Shown here: positions 28,774 through 38,936 of the stretch, one piece after another
How positions within the stretch are numbered: position 1 is the first letter of the stretch
Layout: each line of letters starts with the position of its first letter
Assembly: GCF_009696465.1 (NCBI RefSeq)
Contig: NZ_VULX01000007.1
Coordinates: forward strand, 49,088-113,087
DNA from: Inconstantimicrobium porci
Lineage (GTDB): Bacteria > Bacillota > Clostridia > Clostridiales > Clostridiaceae
DNA: 64,000 nt
Direction of reading: 5' to 3'
Notes under the pieces: generated by a model
Database searches by the model: none
What the model was told of the DNA's origin: nothing
Seen by the model: the letters and a program-made list of their open reading frames with translations, nothing else
Made by a program: the position numbers and the translations under genes

Positions 28774-29421
28774 TTGAAGTTAACACCTAGGCAGGAAGAA
28801 ATAATAAAACTAGTTAAGGAAAAGCAACCAATAACTAGTGAGGAATTGGCATCTAAGGTAGGCGTTACAAGGGCCGCATTAAGACCAGATCTCGCAATAC
28901 TTACTATGATAGGAGTATTGGATGCTAGACCTAAAGTGGGATATATTTATGTTGATAAACCTTCTCAAGGTATAGTAAATGATTATATATCTGGAATTAA
29001 GGTGCATGATATAATGTCAAAGCCATCTTTTGTAAAAGAAGATGTAACTGTATATGATGCAATAGTTTTATTATTCTTGAACGATGTTGGAACTTTATTT
29101 GTTGTAGATGATGAACAGCATTTGATTGGAGCAGTTTCCAGAAAAGATTTTTTAAAAATAGCTATGGGTGGTACAGACATTCATAGAGTGCCTGTTGGCA
29201 TAATAATGACAAGAATGCCTAATATAGTAACAGTAAATGAAAATGACAGCGCAGTAGATGTAGCTAAAAAAATAATGACTCATGAAATTGATTCAATTCC
29301 TGTAGTTGAAAGGGTATCAAGTACAGATGATAAAGAACAATTAAAAATAATAGGAAAAGTTTCAAAAACTAATATAACTAGGTTATTTTTGAAGCTTAGC
29401 AATAATAAGAATAATATATAA
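28774..29421 (+). CDS. HTH-CBS transcription regulator (CcpN/YqzB-like)
   Basis: Residues about 1-60 form a winged helix (TPRQEEIIKLVKEKQPITSEELASKVGVTRAALRPDL region), followed by two CBS domains (about 75-205) that usually sense adenine nucleotides. This is the architecture of CcpN, which represses gluconeogenic genes in Bacillus. It sits directly before ppdK, an enzyme of PEP/pyruvate exchange, which fits a regulator of that node. Start is TTG 28774 after GAGGAG. Target genes are inferred. Confidence 0.85.
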   Translation: MKLTPRQEEIIKLVKEKQPITSEELASKVGVTRAALRPDLAILTMIGVLDARPKVGYIYVDKPSQGIVNDYISGIKVHDIMSKPSFVKEDVTVYDAIVLLFLNDVGTLFVVDDEQHLIGAVSRKDFLKIAMGGTDIHRVPVGIIMTRMPNIVTVNENDSAVDVAKKIMTHEIDSIPVVERVSSTDDKEQLKIIGKVSKTNITRLFLKLSNNKNNI

Positions 29422-29480
29422 TTTAATATTGGTTTGAATTTGGTAAAAAGGTTTTAAAAAATTATGGTTTTTCATATTTC

Positions 29481-29503
29481 GTTATTTATTATTTATAAAT
29501 AAC
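29481..29503. promoter_or_regulatory. Perfect 9-bp palindrome in the ppdK leader
   Basis: GTTATTTAT (29481-29489) and ATAAATAAC (29495-29503) are separated by five bases, in the 266-base gap before ppdK. A possible operator; its sequence differs from the inverted repeat at 28703. Confidence 0.35.
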
Positions 29504-29580
29504 ACTTTACTTGAATAAAATACTAATAACTTAAAAGCTATTTGAAGTTTCTTCAGATAACTATGGTCAACTGGGTAATA

Positions 29581-29602
29581 ACAAAGCTTGCTTTGTTTTT
29601 AT
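29581..29602 (+). terminator. Weak terminator-like hairpin before ppdK
   Basis: ACAAAG (29581-29586) pairs with CTTTGT (29591-29596) and five T follow. It could end the upstream transcript or act as an attenuator; the stem is short. Confidence 0.35.
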
Positions 29603-29687
29603 AAAATCTATCAAAGTATAGGAATTAAGATTCCTTTACTTTATGATGGGTATATTTCAATCTAGTTTTGAACGGAGGAGTATTGAG

Positions 29688-32321
29688 ATGGAAAGTAAAA
29701 AATATGTATACCTTTTCAAAGAGGGTAATGCATCTATGAGAAATCTGCTTGGAGGAAAGGGTGCCAACTTAGCAGAAATGACTAACTTGGGTATTCCAGT
29801 TCCACAAGGATTTACAGTTACAACTGAAGCTTGTAATAGGTATCATGATGATGGCGGTAAAATAGCCCCTGAAATTATGGAAGAAATTTTAGAAAAACTT
29901 AGCCAATTAGAAGAGATTACAGGAAAGAAATTTGGAAATAACGAAGATCCACTTCTTGTATCAGTAAGATCTGGAGCAAGAGTTTCAATGCCAGGTATGA
30001 TGGATACAATATTAAATCTAGGTATGAATGATGTATCAGTTCAGGCAGTTGCTAAGCTTACAAACAATCCAAGATTTGCATATGATTCATATCGTAGATT
30101 TATTCAAATGTTCTCTGATGTTGTTATGGGTATTGATAAGAGATTATTTGAAGATAAAATAGATGATATAAAACAGGAAAAGGGCATTAAATATGATAAC
30201 GAACTTACTACTGAAGATTTACAGAGGTTAGTTAGCGAATTTAAGGAAGTATATAAGAAAGAGCAAGGTGTTGATTTTCCACAAGACCCAAAGGATCAGC
30301 TTGTTGAAGCAATAGAAGCAGTATTTAAGTCATGGGATAATCCTAGAGCGATAGTATATAGAAGACTTAATGATATACCTGGAACTTGGGGAACTGCTGT
30401 AAACGTTCAACAAATGGTGTTTGGTAATAAGGGTGATACATCTGGTACAGGAGTTGCATTCTCAAGAAACCCAGCTACAGGCGAAAAGAAGATTTATGGT
30501 GAATACTTAATGAATGCACAAGGTGAAGATGTTGTTGCAGGAATAAGAACACCACAGCCAATAGCAAAGCTAGCTGGACAGAATCCAACTTTATATAAAC
30601 AATTTGAAGGAATAGTAAATACTCTTGAAAAACATTACAAAGATATGCAGGATATGGAGTTTACTATAGAAGAAGGAAAACTTTATTTCTTACAGACTAG
30701 AAATGGTAAGAGAACAGCTCAGGCTGCATTAAAAGTTGCTACAGATTTAGTTGATGAAGGAATGTTAACTAAGGAAGAAGCAATATTAAAGGTTGAGCCA
30801 AAGCAGCTTGATTCTTTACTACACCCTACATTCTCTGCAGAGGATTTAAAGAAAGCAGAGTTAATTGCAAAAGGACTTCCAGCATCTCCAGGAGCTGCTT
30901 GTGGTAAGATTGCTTTCACTGCTGATGAAGCTAAGGAAAGAGCAAACAATGGCGAGAAGGTTGTTCTTGTAAGACTTGAAACATCACCAGAAGATATTGA
31001 AGGTATGATTGCGGCACAAGGTATACTTACTGTAAGAGGTGGTATGACTTCTCATGCAGCAGTTGTTGCCAGAGGAATGGGAACTTGCTGTGTAGCAGGA
31101 TGTGGAGAACTTAGAGTCAGTGATGAGAAGAGAACAGTAGAAGTAAATGGGAAGGTTTACGGAGCGGAAGACTGGATCTCAATTGATGGTTCAACTGGAA
31201 ATGTTTATGCAGGGGCTGTAAAGACTGTTCTTCCAGAAATATCAGGACATTTTGCAACATTCATGTCTTGGGCTGATAAGATTAGAAAACTTCAAGTAAG
31301 AACAAATGCAGATACACCAAGAGATGCTAAACAGGCAGTTACTTTTGGTGCAGAAGGTGTAGGACTTTGCAGAACTGAGCACATGTTTTTTGCCGAAGAT
31401 AGAATTAAAGCAGTAAGAGAAATGATAGTTTCTAAGACTGTAGAACAGAGAGAAAAAGCATTAGCTAAGATATTACCAATGCAGAAACAGGATTTTATAG
31501 GTATATATGAGGCACTTGAAGGAAGACCAGTTACTATAAGATTCCTTGATCCACCACTACATGAATTCTTACCAACTGCTGAAGAAGATATCAGGAATTT
31601 AGCAGCTGAGATGAATTTAACTTTCGATGAATTAAAAGCAACTATAGATGAACTTCATGAGTTTAACCCTATGATGGGTCACAGAGGATGCCGTCTTGCA
31701 GTGTCTTATCCAGAAATTGCAAAAATGCAGACTAGAGCAGTAATTGAAGCTGCTATAGATGTTAGAAATAATAAGGGATATAATATAATTCCTGAAATTA
31801 TGATTCCACTTGTTGGAGAAATAAAGGAATTACAATATGTAAAGAAAAAAGTAGTTGATACTGTTAACGAAGTTATGAAAGAGAACAATGTTAAGTTTGA
31901 TTATCATATAGGTACAATGATAGAAATACCAAGAGCAGCAATAACTGCAGATGAAATTGCTAAGGAAGCTGAATTCTTCTCATTTGGTACTAATGATTTA
32001 ACTCAGATGACATTCGGATTCTCTAGAGATGATGCAGCTAAGTTCTTAAAGGATTACTATGAGAAGAAGATTTACGAACAGGATCCATTTGCTAAACTTG
32101 ATCAGAAAGGTGTTGGCCAGTTAATCAAGATAGCAGCTGAAAAAGGAAGAACAACAAGACCAGATATTCATCTTGGGATATGTGGAGAACATGGTGGAGA
32201 TCCATCATCAATTGAGTTCTGTCATAGAATAGGACTTAATTATGTATCTTGTTCACCATTCAGAGTACCAGCAGCAAGACTTGCAGCTGCTCAGGCTCAG
32301 GTAAACTTCCCAAGAGAATAA
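29688..32321 (+). CDS. ppdK: Pyruvate, phosphate dikinase
   Basis: PPDK interconverts pyruvate, ATP and phosphate with PEP, AMP and pyrophosphate. The 877-residue protein has the N-terminal nucleotide domain (GGKGANLAEM), the swivelling domain with catalytic His456 in GGMTSHAAVVARGMG, and the C-terminal PEP/pyruvate barrel with MMGHRGCRL, GTNDLTQMTFG and GICGEHGGDP. I start at ATG 29688 after GGAGGAG; the frame extends to 29643 without support. It is preceded by an HTH-CBS regulator and ends at a strong terminator. Confidence 0.98.
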   Translation: MESKKYVYLFKEGNASMRNLLGGKGANLAEMTNLGIPVPQGFTVTTEACNRYHDDGGKIAPEIMEEILEKLSQLEEITGKKFGNNEDPLLVSVRSGARVSMPGMMDTILNLGMNDVSVQAVAKLTNNPRFAYDSYRRFIQMFSDVVMGIDKRLFEDKIDDIKQEKGIKYDNELTTEDLQRLVSEFKEVYKKEQGVDFPQDPKDQLVEAIEAVFKSWDNPRAIVYRRLNDIPGTWGTAVNVQQMVFGNKGDTSGTGVAFSRNPATGEKKIYGEYLMNAQGEDVVAGIRTPQPIAKLAGQNPTLYKQFEGIVNTLEKHYKDMQDMEFTIEEGKLYFLQTRNGKRTAQAALKVATDLVDEGMLTKEEAILKVEPKQLDSLLHPTFSAEDLKKAELIAKGLPASPGAACGKIAFTADEAKERANNGEKVVLVRLETSPEDIEGMIAAQGILTVRGGMTSHAAVVARGMGTCCVAGCGELRVSDEKRTVEVNGKVYGAEDWISIDGSTGNVYAGAVKTVLPEISGHFATFMSWADKIRKLQVRTNADTPRDAKQAVTFGAEGVGLCRTEHMFFAEDRIKAVREMIVSKTVEQREKALAKILPMQKQDFIGIYEALEGRPVTIRFLDPPLHEFLPTAEEDIRNLAAEMNLTFDELKATIDELHEFNPMMGHRGCRLAVSYPEIAKMQTRAVIEAAIDVRNNKGYNIIPEIMIPLVGEIKELQYVKKKVVDTVNEVMKENNVKFDYHIGTMIEIPRAAITADEIAKEAEFFSFGTNDLTQMTFGFSRDDAAKFLKDYYEKKIYEQDPFAKLDQKGVGQLIKIAAEKGRTTRPDIHLGICGEHGGDPSSIEFCHRIGLNYVSCSPFRVPAARLAAAQAQVNFPRE

Positions 32322-32325
32322 AATA

Positions 32326-32362
32326 AAAAAGCTTCCAGGCGTTAGAACCTGGGAGCTTTTTT
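32326..32362 (+). terminator. Terminator of ppdK
   Basis: AAAAAGCTTCCAGG (32326-32339) pairs with CCTGGGAGCTTTTTT (about 32348-32362), with one wobble or bulge. Hairpin element 12 begins right at its T run. Confidence 0.88.
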
Positions 32363-32580
32363 AGATTAGAGATAAGAAATAAGAGAGAAGAGAAAAGAAT
32401 GAAACTACTCTGCGGGAGTTTCAAGATAAACCCTTTGAAATGCTAAATTACCGCGTAATAAAAAATGTGGAATTGTGTACAGCAATCCCACAGGAGGTTT
32501 GGAGGATGTGCCTCCATTATTTAAAATTCATAAACGAAGTGCATGAATTTTATCCTTTTCTCATATCTCTGCTAAAGATT
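32362..32580. repeat. Modular hairpin element 12 (AGAGATAAGAG-word arms)
   Basis: Left arm 32362-32401 and inverted right arm 32552-32580. Inside: GAAACTACTC/GGGAGTTTC hairpin, ATTG-type hairpin (GTGGAATTGT 32467-32476, GCAATCCCAC 32482-32491), GGAGGATGTGCCTCC module and AAATTCAT/ATGAATTT hairpin. The right arm overlaps the last codons and stop of the minus-strand CotS-like gene. Confidence 0.75.
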
Positions 32581-33615
32581 GAACTCTGATGTTAGTGAAG
32601 TCATGAATTGCAGCTGGTATTTGCATTGCAGATTGGCTTTTGTCAGCAGGTTGCAGAAAGCATATTTGTTGGCTTTATTTATATTGTTATAATAGTCTCT
32701 TGATAGTCGCCAGTATTTTTGTGGGAAGATTATATATGCAAAAATGTACGCAATATCATCAGCACTAAGATGATTAATAAGGTTATATTCATAAAGGCAT
32801 CTTTTTGTTATATCCAGATTCCATTTAGTATTCTCACGTTTTAACAGTCTTCTTAAGAAATAGCTTATATCAGTAGCTGAAAAGTTCATACTACATTTAT
32901 CAAAGTCAATAAGGCATATTTCATTGTCGTTATTTATAAGGATATTTTTATTTACATAATCACCGTGGCAGATTGAACGGCTAAGATTATCAAGGTTAAT
33001 GTTGTGGCTTAAGTTTAAGCATTTATTAACAAGAGACATGTTGTCTTTAAATGTTGACATGAAAATTTTTGAAAAATCATCATTAATAGTAGATGCCTTG
33101 TTATAGCACTCAGTAAGCTGTTTGCCATGCTTATTTAAGGATATGTATAGATTGTCATATCCTGTTTTCATCAGGCTACCATCTATAGGAAAGAAGTCTT
33201 TCGTTACACTGTGAAGTTTTGCAAGATTTTTGGAGGCTTTTATGACATCATCAAAATTATCGTAGCTGAATTTTGTCCCTTCAAGCCATGGAGTAAAAAT
33301 AAAAAGCATATTTTTGTATTCTATAAATCTTTTATTATCTTTTGAAGGAAGAAATCTTGCAACTTTAATTTCATTTCTGTAAAGCCATTCTACTACAGAA
33401 TATATAAAAAGCAGTGTGTTTTCGTTATAATATACTTTTTTCAAACAATAAACTGAATTATCAAGTGCTGTAACTTTATATACTGCACGCTGTTTATCTG
33501 TGTTTTTGATTTTTATTTGTTCAATGGAGGCATTTTTGCAGTTAAATTGTGGAAGAATGTTATTGATGATTTCATCTTCTGATAAGTTAAACTTTTGTAT
33601 GTTTGATGTGGACAT
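32572..33615 (-). CDS. CotS-like spore coat kinase-fold protein
   Basis: This 347-residue protein has the aminoglycoside-phosphotransferase fold of the CotS/YutH/YsxE family found in spore coats: CHGDYVNKNILI (catalytic-loop-like His-Gly-Asp) and LIDFDKC near residues 225-245, plus YWRLSRDYY near 300. Whether it phosphorylates anything is not known for the family. I use the ATG at 33615 because AAGGGAG lies eight bases upstream; another ATG at 33633 has no ribosome site. It is the only minus-strand gene between rpsT and rnpB and ends inside element 12. Confidence 0.82.
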   Translation of the reverse strand: MSTSNIQKFNLSEDEIINNILPQFNCKNASIEQIKIKNTDKQRAVYKVTALDNSVYCLKKVYYNENTLLFIYSVVEWLYRNEIKVARFLPSKDNKRFIEYKNMLFIFTPWLEGTKFSYDNFDDVIKASKNLAKLHSVTKDFFPIDGSLMKTGYDNLYISLNKHGKQLTECYNKASTINDDFSKIFMSTFKDNMSLVNKCLNLSHNINLDNLSRSICHGDYVNKNILINNDNEICLIDFDKCSMNFSATDISYFLRRLLKRENTKWNLDITKRCLYEYNLINHLSADDIAYIFAYIIFPQKYWRLSRDYYNNINKANKYAFCNLLTKANLQCKYQLQFMTSLTSEFNL

Positions 33616-33770
33616 AGATCTAACTCCCTTCATAAGTAACTTATTAATATAACATATTAAATTAAAAAGATTAATATACTTAAAATTATAAATAAGTATT
33701 TATTTTATGAATTTTAAATTTAAAGGATTTTTGTGCTAAACATAGAATAATATATATAGGAGGTGTATAT

Positions 33771-34799
33771 ATGAATATAAGGGAAAGAAATCAAAGTTAT
33801 GAAGATTTGACATTGATTAATCAGGCTAAATTCTCAAAAGACACCTTGGGCAGGAAGTGCCACGAATTAGAAGATGATATACGTACAGTATTCATGGTTG
33901 ATAGAGATAGAATCATTCATAGCAAGTCATTTAGAAGATTGAAACATAAAACCCAGGTCTTTATTCAAACATCCAGTGATCACTATAGGACACGATTAAC
34001 ACATACTATTGAAGTATCCCAGATAGCAAGAACCATAGCAGTAGGAATAGGATTAAATGAATATTTATGTGAGGCAATTGCTATGGGACATGATCTTGGA
34101 CATGCAGCCTTTGCACATGTTGGAGAAGCAGTTATTAACGATTTTCTTCCCGGAGGATTTAAACATAGCGAGCAGAGTGTAAGAGTAGTCTCAAAACTTG
34201 AAAAGGGTGGAAAAGGGCTGAATCTGACTGCAGAAGTTATTGATGGTATCTTAAAACATAGTGGACTTAACGACACCAATAATATCCCTATAACTTTGGA
34301 AGGACAGGTTGTCAGATATAGTGACAAGATAGCCTATGTAAATCATGATATTGATGATTCAATTAGGGCAGGTTTGCTAACAGAAGAACAAATTCCTAAG
34401 CATTTAATTGATGAGCTTGGAAACAGTAATAGTGAAAGAATAAATACATTAGTACATGACATAGTAAATAATACAGTTAAAAATATAGAGAGAGGAAATA
34501 ATAAAGTGTCTTTAAGTGATAAAAAAACTCAAGCATTACTAGAATTACGATCTTTTATGTTTAAAAATATTTATTTGGGAAATGTTTTAAAAGATGAAAG
34601 GAAAAAAGCTGGATTTATTGTAGAAAATATGTTACAGTATTATTTCGGCAATCCTGAGAAGATGCCGGTTATGTACAGAAACATAGCAGATGAAGAAGGC
34701 AAAGAAAGAGCTGTAGCTGATTACATAGCAGGTATGAGTGATGATTACTGTTTAAGTACGTTTAACAGGATATATATTCCTAAAACCATTGTGTATTGA
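33771..34799 (+). CDS. dgt: dGTPase-like HD-domain triphosphohydrolase
   Basis: A 342-residue protein of the deoxyguanosine triphosphohydrolase-like class, which cleaves dNTPs to deoxynucleoside and tripolyphosphate. The metal site is seen as [15 protein letters not shown] and [14 protein letters not shown] near residues 70-120. The short, single-domain form is the one found upstream of dnaG in Firmicutes; substrate preference cannot be read here. ATG follows AGGAGGTG. Confidence 0.92.
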   Translation: MNIRERNQSYEDLTLINQAKFSKDTLGRKCHELEDDIRTVFMVDRDRIIHSKSFRRLKHKTQVFIQTSSDHYRTRLTHTIEVSQIARTIAVGIGLNEYLCEAIAMGHDLGHAAFAHVGEAVINDFLPGGFKHSEQSVRVVSKLEKGGKGLNLTAEVIDGILKHSGLNDTNNIPITLEGQVVRYSDKIAYVNHDIDDSIRAGLLTEEQIPKHLIDELGNSNSERINTLVHDIVNNTVKNIERGNNKVSLSDKKTQALLELRSFMFKNIYLGNVLKDERKKAGFIVENMLQYYFGNPEKMPVMYRNIADEEGKERAVADYIAGMSDDYCLSTFNRIYIPKTIVY

Positions 34800-34934
34800 C
34801 ATTTGTAATAAATAGATTAATTACTAAAATTATGAATAAATATTATTATAATAGTAAAAACTACTTACGAAAATTAACAAACAAATAATATGATAATATT
34901 TACTTGTATAAAATGTACGAATTTTAATTTTTTT

Positions 34935-34963
34935 AAAGGAATTTATCATTTAGTGTCGAATAT
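34935..34963 (+). promoter_or_regulatory. Sigma-H-type promoter of dnaG-rpoD
   Basis: AAAGGAATT (34935-34943), 11 bases, then GTCGAATAT (34955-34963) matches the sigma-H consensus RNAGGAWWW-N11/12-RNNGAATWW at every fixed position. The Bacillus sigA operon also has a sigma-H promoter. TGTCGAA (34954-34960) inside it is also a Spo0A-box sequence. Confidence 0.65.
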
Positions 34964-35006
34964 ATAATGAATTGTGAAAAAAAATAGATAAGGTGGGGAT
35001 TTCTTA

Positions 35007-36788
35007 TTGCAAATTCCAGAAGAAGTCATTGAAAGAATTAAACAAGAAAATGATATTGTAGATGTAGTTTCTGAAAGTGTAAAACTTAAAAAAGCAGGCC
35101 GTAATTATTCAGGACTATGTCCATTTCATCATGAGAAAACACCTTCGTTCAGTGTTTCTCCGGATAAGCAGATATATAAATGCTTTGGCTGCGGGGAAGC
35201 TGGAAATGTAATATCCTTTGTGATGAAAGTAAGGAATCTTGGATTTATTGATGCAGTAAAGTATTTAGCAGACAGGGTTAACATAGAACTTGATTTCAAT
35301 AATGGAAAAAATAACAAGTATCATGAAAGAAAAGATGCTATGTACAAGATAAATACTGATGCTGCGAGATTTTTCTTTGCAAACCTTAGAAATAATACAG
35401 AAGCTAAGGAATATTTCATGAGAAGGGGAATAAACCAGAGCACTATAAATAGGTTTGGTTTAGGATTTTCTAAGAATGATTGGAAAACCTTGCTTATACA
35501 TTTAAGAAAAAAAGGGTATAATGATAAGGCAATAATTGATGCAGGACTCGCTATTAAAAGTGAAAAAGGGACTGTTTACGACAGATTCAGAAACAGAGTG
35601 ATGTTCCCTGTATTTGATTATAAAGGCAAGGTAATTGGTTTTGGCGGCAGAGTCCTTGATGACTCAAAGCCTAAGTATCTAAATTCTCCAGAAACTCTTG
35701 TTTTTAATAAGGGTACCAATCTTTATGGCCTTAATTTTGCAGTAAAGAATGGTATGGCGGAAAGATATTTTATCATGGTAGAAGGATATATGGATTGTAT
35801 TTCGCTTCATCAGTATGGAATTACTAACGCAGTTGCATCTCTTGGTACAGCACTTACTGAAAATCAGGCAAAACTTATGAAGAGGTATGCCGATAAAGTT
35901 ATAATTTCATACGATGCAGATTTAGCTGGACAGAAAGCGACATTAAGAGGACTTGATATTCTTAGAAAATCAGGTTTCGATGTCAGGGTACTTACTGTTC
36001 CACAGGGTAAAGATCCAGATGAATTCATTAGAAGTAATGGCAGGGAGGCATTCTTAAAGCTTATTGATAATGCGGTAAGCCTTATTGATTACAAGCTTGG
36101 GAAAGCTAAAAAAGGTATTGATTTTCATAATAATGAAATGATAATACGCTATGGTGAGAGAGTTACAGAAATATTAGCAGACCTTAATCCTGTTGAGAAG
36201 GATGTTTATATCAAAAAGATATCTGAAGAGACGGGTTTAAGAGAGCAATCAATATATGATATGATCTCAGATAAAATTACTAGAAATACAGAAAGCATCG
36301 AAGATGTTAATTATGAACAGAAAGAAAGTCAGAAATCGTATATTGAACCTGCTTATATTAAGGCAGAGAGAAGTATATTGAAGATTATGATGGATGATTC
36401 ATATTTCAAGATGATTTCAGAAAATATAAGTGCAGAAGATTTCGCTATGGAATCTCATAAAGAATTGTATGAACTTATAAGGACACTTAAGGAAAAGAAT
36501 GATGAAAATCTACAGAGTAAAATAGAGTTGAAGTGCCAGAATCCTGAAATTCTGAAAGAATGGATTTCTATTAAGGAACTTGTACTTGTTGTCAATGAAC
36601 GTGAAGTAGCTTCAGAGATTAATGATTATATCTATCAAATTAAGAAATTCAAGCTTGAGGAGCAGCGAAAGAATATTATGAATGATATTAAAAACTGTGA
36701 GCGAAGAAATTTATTTGAAGAATCATTAAAGCTTATTAAGACTAAGAAGGAAATTGACAAGAAGCTTAAAGAACTTGAAAGAGACTAA
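35007..36788 (+). CDS. dnaG: DNA primase
   Basis: DnaG makes RNA primers for replication. The 593-residue protein has the CHC2 zinc finger (C38, H41, C59, C62), the TOPRIM core with [25 protein letters not shown] and [11 protein letters not shown], and a C-terminal helicase-binding domain from about residue 440. Start is TTG 35007 after AAGGTGGGG. rpoD follows 26 bases later: the classic macromolecular-synthesis operon. Confidence 0.97.
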   Translation: MQIPEEVIERIKQENDIVDVVSESVKLKKAGRNYSGLCPFHHEKTPSFSVSPDKQIYKCFGCGEAGNVISFVMKVRNLGFIDAVKYLADRVNIELDFNNGKNNKYHERKDAMYKINTDAARFFFANLRNNTEAKEYFMRRGINQSTINRFGLGFSKNDWKTLLIHLRKKGYNDKAIIDAGLAIKSEKGTVYDRFRNRVMFPVFDYKGKVIGFGGRVLDDSKPKYLNSPETLVFNKGTNLYGLNFAVKNGMAERYFIMVEGYMDCISLHQYGITNAVASLGTALTENQAKLMKRYADKVIISYDADLAGQKATLRGLDILRKSGFDVRVLTVPQGKDPDEFIRSNGREAFLKLIDNAVSLIDYKLGKAKKGIDFHNNEMIIRYGERVTEILADLNPVEKDVYIKKISEETGLREQSIYDMISDKITRNTESIEDVNYEQKESQKSYIEPAYIKAERSILKIMMDDSYFKMISENISAEDFAMESHKELYELIRTLKEKNDENLQSKIELKCQNPEILKEWISIKELVLVVNEREVASEINDYIYQIKKFKLEEQRKNIMNDIKNCERRNLFEESLKLIKTKKEIDKKLKELERD

Positions 36789-36814
36789 GGATATGGCGGA
36801 AGGAGGCAGTTAAT

Positions 36815-37930
36815 ATGAAAGAAAAGAAAACTGTAAAAGAAAGCAAGGATTCTAAAGCAGCTATTAAGGACAAAAATGCAAGAATGGCCATAGTAAAGAA
36901 GCTGATGGACAGAGGGAAGAAAAATGGTTCAATAACATATAAAGAAATAATGGATGAACTTGAAGAAATAGATATAACTCCAGAACAGATTGAGAAGATA
37001 TATGAAGTTCTTGAGTCAATGGGTGTTGAAGTTATCTCTGAAGATGAGCCACATATAGATGAGGAAGAAGAGGAAATAGATATATCAATACCAGAAGGTA
37101 TAGCTATTGATGACCCTGTTCGTATGTATTTAAAGGAAATAGGTAAAGTTCCTCTATTATCTTCAGAAGAAGAAATAGATCTTGCTCAGAGAATTGAAGC
37201 TGGAGAACAGAGAGCCAAAAAGAAACTTGCCGAAGCAAACCTTAGGCTTGTTGTAAGTATAGCAAAAAGATATGTAGGAAGAGGTATGATGTTCCTTGAC
37301 CTTATTCAGGAAGGAAACCTTGGACTTATAAAAGCTGTTGAAAAGTTTGATTATAGAAAAGGATATAAGTTCAGTACTTATGCTACATGGTGGATAAGAC
37401 AGGCAATAACTAGAGCTATAGCTGACCAGGCTAGAACTATAAGAATTCCTGTTCACATGGTTGAAACTATTAACAAACTTATTAGAGTTCAAAGACAGCT
37501 TATACAGGAACTTGGAAGAGATCCGCTTCCAGAAGAACTTTCAAAACAGCTTGATATGCCTGTAGAAAAGGTTAGAGAAATACTTAAGATCGCACAGGAA
37601 CCAGTGTCTCTTGAAACTCCAATAGGTGAAGAAGAAGATAGCCACTTAGGTGACTTTATTCCAGATGATGATGCACCAGCACCAGCTGAAGCAGCTGCAT
37701 TTACTATGCTTAAGGAACAACTTATCAATGTGCTTGATACTTTAACTCCAAGAGAAGAAAAAGTATTAAGATTAAGATTTGGACTTGATGACGGAAGAGC
37801 AAGAACACTTGAAGAAGTAGGTAAAGAGTTCAACGTTACAAGAGAAAGAATAAGACAGATTGAAGCAAAAGCTTTAAGAAAATTAAGACATCCAAGTAGA
37901 AGTAAAAAATTAAAGGATTATTTAGATTAG
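36815..37930 (+). CDS. rpoD: Primary sigma factor RpoD/SigA
   Basis: The 371-residue housekeeping sigma factor has a reduced region 1, then [17 protein letters not shown] (region 1.2), region 2 with [17 protein letters not shown], region 3 and region 4 with [17 protein letters not shown] sequence ([18 protein letters not shown]) and [22 protein letters not shown]. It ends the dnaG-rpoD operon at a strong terminator. The ATG follows GGAGGCAG. Confidence 0.98.
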   Translation: MKEKKTVKESKDSKAAIKDKNARMAIVKKLMDRGKKNGSITYKEIMDELEEIDITPEQIEKIYEVLESMGVEVISEDEPHIDEEEEEIDISIPEGIAIDDPVRMYLKEIGKVPLLSSEEEIDLAQRIEAGEQRAKKKLAEANLRLVVSIAKRYVGRGMMFLDLIQEGNLGLIKAVEKFDYRKGYKFSTYATWWIRQAITRAIADQARTIRIPVHMVETINKLIRVQRQLIQELGRDPLPEELSKQLDMPVEKVREILKIAQEPVSLETPIGEEEDSHLGDFIPDDDAPAPAEAAAFTMLKEQLINVLDTLTPREEKVLRLRFGLDDGRARTLEEVGKEFNVTRERIRQIEAKALRKLRHPSRSKKLKDYLD

Positions 37931-37953
37931 CACTTCACAGTGCTAATTTTTTT
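37927..37953 (+). terminator. Terminator of dnaG-rpoD
   Basis: TTAGCACT (37927-37934) pairs with AGTGCTAA (37939-37946), followed by seven T; the stem includes the rpoD stop codon. Confidence 0.9.
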
Positions 37954-38013
37954 GCCCAATTTTAGAAATAATACACGAAGTACATAAAATTATTTATGCT
38001 TTTAAGGAAATAC

Positions 38014-38213
38014 TGTATAATGTAAAATGTATATTTTATAATGTATAATTCAGGATGAAATTTATGAGCGTTGCTCATGAATTTCTGAAATAAATAATAC
38101 ATGAATTATAAATTTCAAAGTGTTTTAAAGAGAGATGTGCTTTCTTCTTAGAACTCACCATGGGGGAGTTCTATCCAAAATTATACATTATACATTTTAA
38201 ATTATACATTATA
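38014..38213. repeat. Modular hairpin element 13 (TATACATT-word arms)
   Basis: Left arm 38014-38057 and inverted right arm 38172-38213. Inside are an AAATTTATGAGC/GCTCATGAATTT hairpin (38057-38086), an AGAG-rich module and a GAACTC/GAGTTC hairpin; the ATTAC and GGAGG modules are absent. The right arm ends at the AAAAGGAG ribosome site of trmK. Confidence 0.75.
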
Positions 38214-38228
38214 AAAAGGAGATATGAA

Positions 38229-38936
38229 ATGGATTTAAGTAGAAGATTAAATATGATTATGAGCAATATAGATAAGTGTACCTGCCTTGCGGATATTGGT
38301 ACAGATCATGGATATGTTGTTGTTGAGGCTCTTCACAATAATCTTTGCAGAATGGCAATTGCCACAGACATAAATAAAGGACCTTTAGAAAAGGCGAGAA
38401 AAAATCTGATGTTCGAAGGGCTTGCGGAAAGAAGTTCATGCAGACTTGGAGGCGGATTTGAACCTCTTAAAATAGGTGAAGCAAATGCTGCTGTTATAGC
38501 TGGTATGGGCGGAAATCTTACAAGAGATATAATTAAACATGATTTTGCGAAGGTAAAGAAGATGGATTATCTTGTTCTTCAACCTGCACAGAATCCAGAA
38601 GTCTTAAGAGAATATCTTTATAGCCATTCTTTTGAAATACTTGATGAAAATGTGTGCTTAGATGACGGGAAGTATTATGAATGTTTCAAGGTAAAGTATA
38701 ACAAAGAGCATAACAATAAGGACAAGAAATTTGAGGAAATCGATTATGAAGTAAGTCCTGTTCTTTTAAACAAAAAAGACAGTACATTTAAAGATTACCT
38801 GCTTGATAAAATTGAAAGATATAAGAGTATAATGACATACATAAAAGATGATACTGATGCTGCTAATGCTAGAAAAGAGCAGCTTCAAGAAAAGATTAGA
38901 ATGATAGAAGAAAAGGTGAATAGTTATGAAGGTTAA
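38229..38936 (+). CDS. trmK: tRNA (adenine22-N1)-methyltransferase
   Basis: TrmK (YqfN) methylates A22 in tRNA. The 235-residue protein has the SAM motif CLADIGTDHGYV and the family blocks ATDINKGPLEKARKN, VIAGMGGNL and LVLQPAQNPEVLREYL. ATG 38229 lies after AAAAGGAGAT; an open frame continues into the repeat arm upstream but is not family sequence. It overlaps the NIF3-like gene by 11 bases and lies after rpoD, as in Bacillus. Confidence 0.95.
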   Translation: MDLSRRLNMIMSNIDKCTCLADIGTDHGYVVVEALHNNLCRMAIATDINKGPLEKARKNLMFEGLAERSSCRLGGGFEPLKIGEANAAVIAGMGGNLTRDIIKHDFAKVKKMDYLVLQPAQNPEVLREYLYSHSFEILDENVCLDDGKYYECFKVKYNKEHNNKDKKFEEIDYEVSPVLLNKKDSTFKDYLLDKIERYKSIMTYIKDDTDAANARKEQLQEKIRMIEEKVNSYEG

